Assembly: GCA_027452065.1 (NCBI GenBank) | Contig: DAIDHC010000231.1 | Span: 1-37,232 of the forward strand | DNA: 37,232 nt | Direction of reading: 5' to 3' | Source of the DNA: Bryobacterales bacterium | Lineage (GTDB): Bacteria > Acidobacteriota > Terriglobia > Bryobacterales > Bryobacteraceae | Shown here: positions 19,250-28,573 of the stretch, piece after piece | Layout of the letters: each line of letters opens with the position of its first letter | Numbering within the stretch: the stretch's first letter is position 1 | The notes under the pieces: model-generated | The model's database searches: none | What the model saw: only the letters and a program-made list of their open reading frames with translations | Told to the model about the DNA's origin: nothing | Program-made: the position numbers and the translations under genes

Positions 19250-20662
19250 TCAGTCCTGTTTTTTCGCGCGGCGCCGCCGGACCCAACCTTCCTTCACCAC
19301 CTGGCGGGCGCGGCCCAGCGCGAGGGCGCCTTCGGGCACGTCCTTGGTGATCACCGACGCGGCGCCGACGTAGCTGTCCTCGCCGATGGTGACCGGGGCA
19401 ACCAGCGTCGCATTGCTGCCGATGAAGGCTCCGGCGCCGATGCCGGTGCGGTGCTTGGCTTCTCCGTCGTAATTGCAGGTGATGCTGCCAGCGCCGACGT
19501 TGACGCGGTCGCCGATATCGGCGTCACCGAGGTAGGCCAGATGATTGGCCTTGGCTCCGGCGCCGAGTTTCGTGTTTTTCAGCTCGACGAAATTGCCGAC
19601 GTGCGCGCCCGGGCCGATCTCGCTGCCCGGGCGGAGGCGCGAAAACGGACCGATGCGCGCGCCGGCCGCGACGAGCGTTTCGGCGACGATCGACATCGGC
19701 CCGACGGTGACACGGTCGGCCAGCCGGGACGATTCGATCACCGAGCAGGCGCCGATGCGGCAGTCCTCTCCGATGGAGGTGGCGCCGAGCAGGCGCACAT
19801 TCGGCTCGACGATGGTATCCGGCCCAATGGTGACGTGGGCGTCGATGGTGACGGTCTCGGGCTTCTCGATGGTGACGCCGGCCAGCATCAGCTCCCGCGC
19901 CTTGCGATCGCGGATCACCTTATCGACGACGGCGAGATCCACGCGGGTGTTGATGCCCAGCAGCTCGCTCGCCTCCTTTATCTCCAACGCCTGCACGCAG
20001 TGGCCATGGCGATGGAGGATGTCGACGATGTCGGTCAGATAGTATTCATTGGCCGGGTTGTCGGGGCGGATTTCGCCGATGTGCTTCCACAGCAGCGCGG
20101 CGTTGAAGCAGTAGATGCCGGAGTTGATGAGGCGGATGGAGAGCTGCTGGGGCGAGGCCGCTTTCTGTTCGACGATGGAGCGCACGTGGCCCTGGTCGTC
20201 GAGGATGACGCGACCGTAGCCGGCGGGATCGTCCAGATGGGTGGTGATGAGAGTGGCGGCGGCGCGATGGCGCCGCTGGCGATCGACCAGGCGGCGGAGC
20301 GTCGCTGCCGATAGCAGCGGCGTGTCGCCGTAGAGCACCAGCAGCAGACCGGGCGTGGAGTGCAGCGACTCGCGGCAGGACAGCAGCGCGTGGCCGGTGC
20401 CCTGTTGCTCGACCTGGTGAATAAAATTCACTCCCAGCGGCGCCACCTGATCCCGCACGTCCTCGGCCTGATGGCCGACCACGACGGTGATTTCCGAGGC
20501 CGGTGTCAGATCCATGGCGGCGCGAACCACGTGCTCCACCAGGCTCATTCCGCCGACCCGGTGCAATACCTTGGCCAGCTTCGACTTCATGCGCGTGCCG
20601 AGGCCGGCCGCGAGCACCACCACGCTGATTCTGACGTGTTCTTCCCCGAGCTTCTGATTCAT
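19250..20662 (-). CDS. glmU: Bifunctional UDP-N-acetylglucosamine pyrophosphorylase / glucosamine-1-phosphate acetyltransferase
   Basis: 470 residues, the normal GlmU length. The N-terminal nucleotidyltransferase domain has LAAGLGTRMKSKLAKVLH (18-35), QQGTGHAL and YGDTPLL (about 111-117). The C-terminal left-handed beta-helix has hexapeptide repeats from about 255, with the acetyltransferase residues in RLRPG, KNTKLG, NHLAYLGD and NYDG. It makes UDP-GlcNAc for peptidoglycan and outer-membrane glycans. Its ATG overlaps the yvcK stop in ATGA, so translation is probably coupled. The HpaB-family gene follows after 60 bp. Confidence 0.96.
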   Translation of the reverse strand: MNQKLGEEHVRISVVVLAAGLGTRMKSKLAKVLHRVGGMSLVEHVVRAAMDLTPASEITVVVGHQAEDVRDQVAPLGVNFIHQVEQQGTGHALLSCRESLHSTPGLLLVLYGDTPLLSAATLRRLVDRQRRHRAAATLITTHLDDPAGYGRVILDDQGHVRSIVEQKAASPQQLSIRLINSGIYCFNAALLWKHIGEIRPDNPANEYYLTDIVDILHRHGHCVQALEIKEASELLGINTRVDLAVVDKVIRDRKARELMLAGVTIEKPETVTIDAHVTIGPDTIVEPNVRLLGATSIGEDCRIGACSVIESSRLADRVTVGPMSIVAETLVAAGARIGPFSRLRPGSEIGPGAHVGNFVELKNTKLGAGAKANHLAYLGDADIGDRVNVGAGSITCNYDGEAKHRTGIGAGAFIGSNATLVAPVTIGEDSYVGAASVITKDVPEGALALGRARQVVKEGWVRRRRAKKQD

Positions 20663-21654
20663 GAAATCGTCCTCCCCGCCTGGCGCGCGCGGCCCAAACG
20701 GGCGAGCTCCATCACGATTCCGGCAGTCTCGAGCGGATCGTGCCGCACCTTTTCCCCTTCCAGCAGCAGGTCGGCGCCGCGCACTTCCATGCCCATGGCG
20801 CGCATCCTGTCCACGTCCGCCTCCACCGGCAGCGCACGCTCGCGCTCGTACCGGCGCCGCAGCGGCTCACTGATGTAGCGGGTATTCACCACAGCAATGT
20901 CCAGTATGCTTCGTCCGGCGTGCCGGTGGATGGCCTCGATGTGATCGGAGGCGCGGAAGTCGATGGTCTCGCCCGGCTGCCACATCAGATTCACAAAATA
21001 CGCCTTCAGCGCGCCGGATCGAGCGATGGCTTCCGGAATGCCTTCCACCAGAAGGTTCGGAACAATGCTGGTGAACAGCGACCCGGGGCCGAAGGTGATC
21101 AGGTCGGCGCGCTCGATCGCTTCCAGGGTTTCGGGGAGTGGCTCGCACCCGCCCGGCTGCAGGCGGACGCGCTCGATGCGGGCCGTGCTCCGGCTGATGC
21201 TCGTCTCTCCGCTCACCACACTTCCGTCGGCCAGCACCGCTTCCAGCGTGACGTTGCGGCCCGTCGAGGGATAAATGCGGCCGCGGATCGCCAGAATCTC
21301 GGAGGAAAGCTTAACGGCGTGGGAAAAATCGCCTGTGATGTGAGTAAGGGCGGTCAGGAACAGGTTTCCGAAACTGTGCCCTTTCAGCCCTTCGCCTTCG
21401 GCGAAGCGGTACTGAAACAGGCGGGAGAGCAGGGCCTCCTCTTCCGACAACGCCACCAGACAATTGCGGATATCGCCGGGCGGCAAAACGTCGAAATCGC
21501 GGCGCAGGCGGCCCGAGCTTCCTCCGTCGTCGGTGACGGTGACCACGGCCGTAATCTCCACCTCGGCGGGGGGAACGGCGTACGCTTTCAGGCCCCGGAG
21601 CAGGGTGGAGAGTCCGGTGCCTCCCCCAATGGCCACAATGCGAAGTGCATCCAT
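20659..21654 (-). CDS. yvcK: YvcK/GlmR (CofD-like) regulator
   Basis: 331 residues. The family signature is clear: VAIGGGTGLSTLLRGLK (7-23), VTVTDDGGSSGRLRRDF, LPPGDIRNCLVAL, GHSFGNLFLTAL, ITFGPGSLFTSIVPNLLV and the N-L-M-W-Q-P-G-E-T region. The fold resembles CofD transferases, but in Firmicutes these proteins bind UDP-GlcNAc and control carbon flow into cell-wall precursors (GlmR). The common neighbours whiA and rapZ are absent; glmU overlaps the 3' end by 4 bp instead. The ATG at 21654 has a GGGAGAAG Shine-Dalgarno sequence. A 52-residue Cys-rich protein gene lies 151 bp upstream on the same strand. Confidence 0.93.
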   Translation of the reverse strand: MDALRIVAIGGGTGLSTLLRGLKAYAVPPAEVEITAVVTVTDDGGSSGRLRRDFDVLPPGDIRNCLVALSEEEALLSRLFQYRFAEGEGLKGHSFGNLFLTALTHITGDFSHAVKLSSEILAIRGRIYPSTGRNVTLEAVLADGSVVSGETSISRSTARIERVRLQPGGCEPLPETLEAIERADLITFGPGSLFTSIVPNLLVEGIPEAIARSGALKAYFVNLMWQPGETIDFRASDHIEAIHRHAGRSILDIAVVNTRYISEPLRRRYERERALPVEADVDRMRAMGMEVRGADLLLEGEKVRHDPLETAGIVMELARLGRARQAGRTIS

Positions 21655-21805
21655 GCTTCTCCCGATATGATCGCAAATGCACTTGCCGCGGCGCGCGCAG
21701 AGATCCCCCGGGCGCTCCTCAGAAAGGAGGGCGGCGATTGCCCGGATGGTTCTTTAGGCGGTGAAGGATGTTCGGCGGGAATTTCCGTGGGATCGGCGGG
21801 AACGG

Positions 21806-21964
21806 TTACTTGCCGCGTTTGGCGGGAGGTTCTTCTTCGTCATAGACAGGCACGGTCTCCAGGTCCTCGGCTTCAAAGACCTGGTCACATTCGAGACAAC
21901 GGACATAATCCACTCCGTCTCGCCGCGCCAGAATTTCGGTGCGATTATGCTCACAAGGCTGCAT
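21806..21964 (-). CDS. Tiny Cys-rich (zinc-ribbon-like) acidic protein
   Basis: 52 residues. Potential metal ligands are C4/H6 and C23/C26 (CLEC), with a TEILARRDGVDYVRCLEC arrangement typical of a half zinc-ribbon. The tail is very acidic (EAEDLE, YDEEE) and ends in K-R-G-K. The start ATG at 21964 lies about 18 nt after the predicted start point of a near-consensus promoter (21989-22016), which strongly supports expression. It precedes yvcK and glmU on the same strand and may head their operon. I do not recognise the family. A longer overlapping frame (21754-22086, minus) lacks any coding features. Confidence 0.65.
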   Translation of the reverse strand: MQPCEHNRTEILARRDGVDYVRCLECDQVFEAEDLETVPVYDEEEPPAKRGK

Positions 21965-21988
21965 AAAAATAGAGAGGCAATTACCCCT

Positions 21989-22016
21989 ATTCTAAGCACG
22001 ACATATTCGTTGTCAA
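21989..22016 (-). promoter_or_regulatory. Near-consensus sigma-70 promoter
   Basis: Read on the minus strand: TTGACA (22011-22016, perfect -35), a 16-bp AT-rich spacer, and TAGAAT (21989-21994, five of six). The transcript would start near 21982, giving an 18-nt leader to the ATG of the 52-residue Cys-rich protein. This is the strongest promoter match in the window and probably also serves yvcK-glmU. Confidence 0.75.
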
Positions 22017-22055
22017 GATATTTTAACGCCCGGCGGGCGCGCGCCGCGGGGCCGA

Positions 22056-22061
22056 TATGAT
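22056..22061 (+). promoter_or_regulatory. -10-like element for the UvrC-like gene
   Basis: TATGAT (five of six consensus) lies 6 bp before the TTG proposed as start of the UvrC-like gene. No -35 match is visible at 16-18 bp. If used, the message would be leaderless or nearly so. Confidence 0.35.
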
Positions 22062-22067
22062 AGGGAC

Positions 22068-23168
22068 TTGCAGGAAAAGCCGCCACATCGGGGAGCCGCC
22101 CTGGAACCGCCGGCCGTCCCTGTGCCGGTCACCGACGAGGGTCTGGGATCGGCGCCGGAGGCCCCGGCGGTTTTCCGCATCGAGGCGGGCGCCGGATCGG
22201 CGTATCTGGCGCGGACGAGGGTGCTGCGGCGGCGGCTGAGCCGGGTGATGAAGTTGTGGAATCTGCGGGAGATTGCCACGGCAGTCGAGTACTGGCCGGT
22301 AAACTCGCGCCTGGAGGCCTCGCTGGTGCATTATTCGGTGGCCCGGCGCCTGTTTCCGGCCGACTATGCCCGCCGCGTGAAGCTGGGCGCGCCGGCCTAC
22401 GTCAAGCTGATTCTGGCCAACCGGTTCCCGCGCACGCAGGTGACCACGCGGCTTTCCGCGGCGGCGTTGTTTCATGGGCCGTTCCGCTCGCGGGCCTCGG
22501 CGGAGCGCTTTGAAAATGGCTGCCTGGACCTGTTCCAACTCCGGCGGTGCCAGGAGGACCTGGAGCCCCGGCCCGATCACCCGGGATGTCCCTACGGCGA
22601 GATGAACCTGTGCCTTCGCCCGTGCCAGGAGGTGGTGGGCGAGGAAGAATACCGGGGCGAGGCGGAGAGGGTGGCGGCGTTTCTTCGCGACGGCGGCGCG
22701 GCGCTGCTGCAGAACGCGCGGGCGGCGCGGGAGCGGCTGAGCGCGGAGATGCGTTTCGAGGATGCGGCCCGGCAGCACCGGCGGGTGGAGAAGATTCAGG
22801 CCGCGCTGGCGCTGCGGGACGAGTTGGCGCATGAGCTGGACGGGTTGAACGGCGTGGCGGTGACGCCGGGCGGGGCGCCGGGAACGGTGCGGCTGTGGTT
22901 TCTGTTGAGCGGCTGGTGGCAGGCGCCGCACCCGCTGACACTCAGCGAGGCCGGCGAGTCCATCGACGCTCAGCTTCGCCGTCTGGTGGAATCGCTCGAG
23001 CCCTGGTGCGGCACCACGCTCGAACGCCAGGAGCATCTGTCGCTGCTGGCCGCGTGGCGCTACTCGAGCTGGGCGGAAAACGAATGGCTGCCGTTCGACT
23101 CGCTCGACCGCCTGCCCTACCGCAGGCTCGTCAACGCCGTCGCGCGCCAGGCCGCGCCGGCCGTCTGA
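22068..23168 (+). CDS. Reduced UvrC-like protein without C-terminal nuclease
   Basis: 366 residues against about 600 for UvrC. Residues 34-105 resemble a degenerate GIY-YIG domain: the first Tyr is replaced (VFRI), YIGK becomes YLAR, and a Glu (about 83) remains. Residues 134-190 follow the UvrC middle region, with four cysteines C161, C174, C182 and C186 spaced like the Fe-S ligands described in UvrC. A UVR-like helical hairpin follows (about 193-250), the UvrB-binding element in UvrC. The RNase H-like 5' nuclease and HhH domains are missing; the last 110 residues are unrecognised. Function is unknown: possibly DNA binding or a UvrB partner. The TTG start at 22068 is uncertain; there is no in-frame ATG before residue 61. 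It is divergent from the Cys-rich/yvcK unit. Confidence 0.7.
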   Translation: MQEKPPHRGAALEPPAVPVPVTDEGLGSAPEAPAVFRIEAGAGSAYLARTRVLRRRLSRVMKLWNLREIATAVEYWPVNSRLEASLVHYSVARRLFPADYARRVKLGAPAYVKLILANRFPRTQVTTRLSAAALFHGPFRSRASAERFENGCLDLFQLRRCQEDLEPRPDHPGCPYGEMNLCLRPCQEVVGEEEYRGEAERVAAFLRDGGAALLQNARAARERLSAEMRFEDAARQHRRVEKIQAALALRDELAHELDGLNGVAVTPGGAPGTVRLWFLLSGWWQAPHPLTLSEAGESIDAQLRRLVESLEPWCGTTLERQEHLSLLAAWRYSSWAENEWLPFDSLDRLPYRRLVNAVARQAAPAV

Positions 23169-23285
23169 GCCGGGTCAGGGTTCGAGACGAGGAGTTAAGT
23201 CGATAAAACCGGTTCTCCGGCGGCCTCCGGCGCATGTGCGAAGCCTTCGCCCGCACCTGCTATCTTGTTAAAGAGAACCCTCGAA

Positions 23286-25958
<2,673 letters not shown>

Positions 25959-25975
25959 GTCCCCCGCCGGCGGCC

Positions 25976-26890
25976 ATGATCGTTCTCAGCGAAGCCGACA
26001 TCTGCGCGCTGCTTCCCATGGAGGAAGCTATCGAGCGGATGCGTTCGGCCTTCGAGGAACTGGCCGCCGGCAAGGCCGTCAATCAGCCGCGGCGGCGCCT
26101 CATTCTGCCTACGGGCGCCGTTCTCCACAGCCTTGCCGGCGCCTGTGGCGAATATTTCGGCACCAAGATCTACTCCACTCACGCCCGGCACGGCGCTCAT
26201 TTCTTTTTTCTCTTATTCGACTCCGCCACGGCCACGCCGCTGGCGATGATGGAGGCCAACTACCTGGGCCAGATCCGCACCGGAGCGGCCAGCGGTTACG
26301 CGACGTCCCTGATGGCGCCGTCCGGCGCGGCCATCGTGGGAGTGATCGGCGCCGGCTTCCAGGCCGCCAGCCAGCTCGAGGCCGTCCGCGCCGTGCGGCC
26401 CATAGGCGAGGTGCGCGTCTGGAGCCGGAATGAGCTTCGCCGGCGGGAGTTCGCACAAAGCCAGGGAGCCGTGGCCGCCGAAAGCGCCGAGGCGGCCGTG
26501 CGCGGCGCCTCCATCGTCATCACCGCCACCAACGCCAAGGAGCCGGTGCTCGACGCGGATTGGATCGCGCCCGGGGCGCACGTCAACGCCGTCGGCTCCA
26601 ACATTGCCAGCCGCCGGGAACTGCCCGCAGCACTCCTCGGGCGCGCCGCCGTCGTGGCCGTCGATTCGCTCGAACAGGCGCGCATCGAGGCCGGCGACAT
26701 CATCCTGGCGGACCATTGGTCGAACGTGATCGAGCTGAAGGACTGGGGCGGCCGCCAGCGTCCGGACGGAATCACGATTTTCAAGTCCGTCGGGCTGGGC
26801 CTGGAAGACGTTGCGGTCGGCGGCTGGGTGTATGAAAAAGCCCGGAAGGCGGGAATGGGAGTTCCCTGGCCTGCCGGGCTTGGTTCCTAA
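25976..26890 (+). CDS. Ornithine cyclodeaminase / mu-crystallin family protein
   Basis: 304 residues. The NAD-binding Rossmann segment GVIGAGFQAASQLEAVRAV (about 118-136) and the residues around Y-L-G-Q-I-R-T-G-A-A-S (about 95-105) are typical. Members include ornithine cyclodeaminase, alanine dehydrogenase of the archaeal type and imine reductases; sequence alone does not choose. An NAD(P)-linked role on an amino or imino acid is expected. It lies 17 bp after aceE on the same strand; alanine dehydrogenase, producing pyruvate, would fit that position but is speculative. The last 45 bp also form a stem-loop that can serve as terminator for the opposing small genes. Confidence 0.8.
   Translation: MIVLSEADICALLPMEEAIERMRSAFEELAAGKAVNQPRRRLILPTGAVLHSLAGACGEYFGTKIYSTHARHGAHFFFLLFDSATATPLAMMEANYLGQIRTGAASGYATSLMAPSGAAIVGVIGAGFQAASQLEAVRAVRPIGEVRVWSRNELRRREFAQSQGAVAAESAEAAVRGASIVITATNAKEPVLDADWIAPGAHVNAVGSNIASRRELPAALLGRAAVVAVDSLEQARIEAGDIILADHWSNVIELKDWGGRQRPDGITIFKSVGLGLEDVAVGGWVYEKARKAGMGVPWPAGLGS
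26838..26881 (-). terminator. Intrinsic terminator embedded in the 3' end of the cyclodeaminase-family gene
   Basis: AAGCCCGG (26838-26845) pairs with CCGGGCTT (26874-26881), enclosing further pairs AGGC/GCCT (26847-26850 with 26869-26872) and GGGAA/TTCCC (26851-26855 with 26862-26866). Read on the minus strand the stem ends in a run of five T. It lies 44 bp past the stop of the minus-strand zinc-ribbon pair. On the plus strand the stem is followed by TTGGTT only, so the orientation favours the minus strand. Confidence 0.65.
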
Positions 26891-26924
26891 AGATAAGGTA
26901 CACGTCGCGGCGGCGCGCCGGGCG

Positions 26925-27149
26925 TTATTCCTGCGAAGCGGCCTGAGAGTCGCTGTCGCGCCAAGCGCTGATTTTCAGCCGCCGGCAAACCCAGCACAGG
27001 CCCTCAAGCGAGTTCGGCGCCGAGGGGCTGTCGCAGATCACACACCGGGTGGGCCGGTGAAAACTGTCGGGCTGCATCGCCAGCCGCGCTTTCGCGCGAA
27101 TCTCCTCGTCGATGACCGGCTCGGGTTTTTGACTGGGCTTGCGTCGCAT
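26925..27149 (-). CDS. Small zinc-ribbon protein (second of tandem pair)
   Basis: 74 residues. Two CxxC pairs, C36-V-I-C39 and C52-W-V-C55, are 12 residues apart, a short treble-clef/zinc-ribbon pattern. The N-terminal 30 residues are basic and helical. An AGAGGCAGAG stretch before the ATG can serve as Shine-Dalgarno. It lies 61 bp downstream of another zinc-ribbon gene on the same strand and is followed by an intrinsic terminator inside the convergent gene. No family name was recognised; nucleic-acid or protein contact is the usual role of such ribbons. Confidence 0.65.
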   Translation of the reverse strand: MRRKPSQKPEPVIDEEIRAKARLAMQPDSFHRPTRCVICDSPSAPNSLEGLCWVCRRLKISAWRDSDSQAASQE

Positions 27150-27210
27150 CTCTGCCTCTACCGTATCACAACACCGCCGCTGGCGATTCCAGAATAATTT
27201 GCTTAAGGCT

Positions 27211-27426
27211 TCAAGCCGCGCGATCCATCCAAAGGACCTTGCCCGGCGCCAGCGAGGCCGAGCAGCGCGGGCACTTCTGATCCGGCCTGACGAAGGTTGT
27301 CCGCCCGCGAGTGACCACAGTCGCGTGAACGGTATGCGTGCAGATCGGGCAGTACACCGATGCCGCCGCTTCCACCTCCGGAATCGGCTGATCCTTGGGT
27401 TGCGTTTTTGCTGTTTCTTTGATCAT
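27211..27426 (-). CDS. Small zinc-ribbon protein (first of tandem pair)
   Basis: 71 residues. C26-P-I-C29 and C52-P-R-C55 form a classical four-Cys zinc ribbon, with an antiparallel strand-rich region (THTVHATVVTRGRTTFVRP) between. The N-terminal 20 residues are polar and probably disordered. A good GGAGGAGAGG Shine-Dalgarno sequence precedes the ATG at 27426; a longer frame upstream (to 27822) overlaps fabD in antisense and is rejected. It is divergent from fabD. Function is unknown. Confidence 0.7.
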   Translation of the reverse strand: MIKETAKTQPKDQPIPEVEAAASVYCPICTHTVHATVVTRGRTTFVRPDQKCPRCSASLAPGKVLWMDRAA

Positions 27427-27615
27427 GGGCCTCTCCTCCCTTCGCTGAATTTGACGCGAAGCACGCGTGAAAAGATCGCAGAAAAATTCGGCAATTTTTC
27501 TATTAGTACTCGCGGCGGCCGCGCCAGGGGCGCCCCGTACCGCCCGCTGCGTTATGTCCGGAGGCGGCGCGCTGCTCCTAAGCCCTGCCCGCGCTACACT
27601 GTAGGCTGAATCATC

Positions 27616-27630
27616 GGGCGAAACCCGCCC
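27616..27630 (+). promoter_or_regulatory. Leader hairpin just upstream of fabD
   Basis: GGGCG (27616-27620) and CGCCC (27626-27630) form a 5-bp stem with an AAACC loop, ending 10 bp before the fabD ATG. It is followed by CATAAGCACC, similar to the sequence between hairpin and ATG of adk. A -10-like TACACT at 27595-27600 places it within the predicted leader. Its role is inferred only. Confidence 0.4.
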
Positions 27631-27640
27631 CATAAGCACC

Positions 27641-28573
27641 ATGAAAACTGCTTTTCTCTTCCCCGGCCAGGGATCGCAAGCCGCCGGTATGGGCAAAACG
27701 CTGGCCGCGCAGTTCCCCGCCGCCCGCGCCGTTTTCGAGGAGGCCGACGACACGCTCGGCTTTTCCATTTCCCGCCTCTGCTTCGAGGGGCCGGAGGAGG
27801 CGCTGAAGCTCACTGAAAACACTCAGCCGGCGCTGCTGACCGTGTCCGTCGCCGCCTTTCGCGTCCTGGAAGGCGAGGGCATCCGGCCCGATTTCGTCGC
27901 CGGACACAGCCTGGGCGAGTATTCGGCCCTGGTGGCCGCCGGTTCACTGGCCTTTGCCGATGCTCTGGGCCTGGTCCGCCGCCGCGGCCGGTACATGCAG
28001 GAGGCCGTTCCGCCCGGCGTAGGCGCGATGGCGGCCATCCTGAAGCTTCCCGAAGGGAAACTCGACGCCATCCTGGCCGAGGCGGCGCAGGGAGAAATCG
28101 TCAGCGCCGCCAATCTCAACTCGCCCGATCAGGTGGTGATTGCCGGTCATGCCGGCGCCGTCGGCCGGGCCATCGACCTGGCCAAGGCGGCGGGCGCCCG
28201 CCGCGCCGTGCTGCTTCCCGTGAGCGCGCCGTTCCATTGCGCCCTCATGGTTCCGGCCCAGACGCGTCTGGCTCCGGAATTGGAAGCAGCGCACTTCTCC
28301 GATCTTCGCTGCCCGCTCATCAACAACTGGCAGGGCCGGCCGGTAACCACCGGCGCCGAGGCGCGCCGCGGTCTTTTCGAGCAGATTCCGAACCCCGTCC
28401 GCTGGACGGACTCGATGCGCTTGCTCGCTTCGGAAGGTGTGGGCCGGTTCTTTGAGGTCGGCTCCGGCGGCGTACTCGCCGGGCTTCTCCGGAATCTCGA
28501 TCCGGCGCTTCCCTGCATCCGCTTCGGCGAAGCCGCCGACTGGGAGAAACTGCATGCTGAAACTGCCCGTTAG
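27641..28573 (+). CDS. fabD: Malonyl-CoA:ACP transacylase
   Basis: 310 residues. It loads malonyl groups onto acyl carrier protein for fatty acid synthesis. N-terminal FPGQGSQ (7-13), the nucleophile Ser90 in GHSLGEYSAL, a substrate-binding Arg near 115 (VRRRGRYMQ), and His199 in VSAPFHCALM make up the expected set. The usual neighbours plsX, fabH, fabG and acpP are absent. Its last 20 bp overlap the start of the DUF885 lipoprotein gene in another frame. Confidence 0.95.
   Translation: MKTAFLFPGQGSQAAGMGKTLAAQFPAARAVFEEADDTLGFSISRLCFEGPEEALKLTENTQPALLTVSVAAFRVLEGEGIRPDFVAGHSLGEYSALVAAGSLAFADALGLVRRRGRYMQEAVPPGVGAMAAILKLPEGKLDAILAEAAQGEIVSAANLNSPDQVVIAGHAGAVGRAIDLAKAAGARRAVLLPVSAPFHCALMVPAQTRLAPELEAAHFSDLRCPLINNWQGRPVTTGAEARRGLFEQIPNPVRWTDSMRLLASEGVGRFFEVGSGGVLAGLLRNLDPALPCIRFGEAADWEKLHAETAR

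Noticed and set aside
17795..20314. 839-residue plus-strand frame
   Set aside because: It is antisense to the AbfD-like and glmU genes, which both show full family motifs; the frame is a by-product of high GC.
21754..22086. 110-residue minus-strand frame
   Set aside because: It runs across the promoter and the 52-residue gene in another frame; its own product has no signal or motif.
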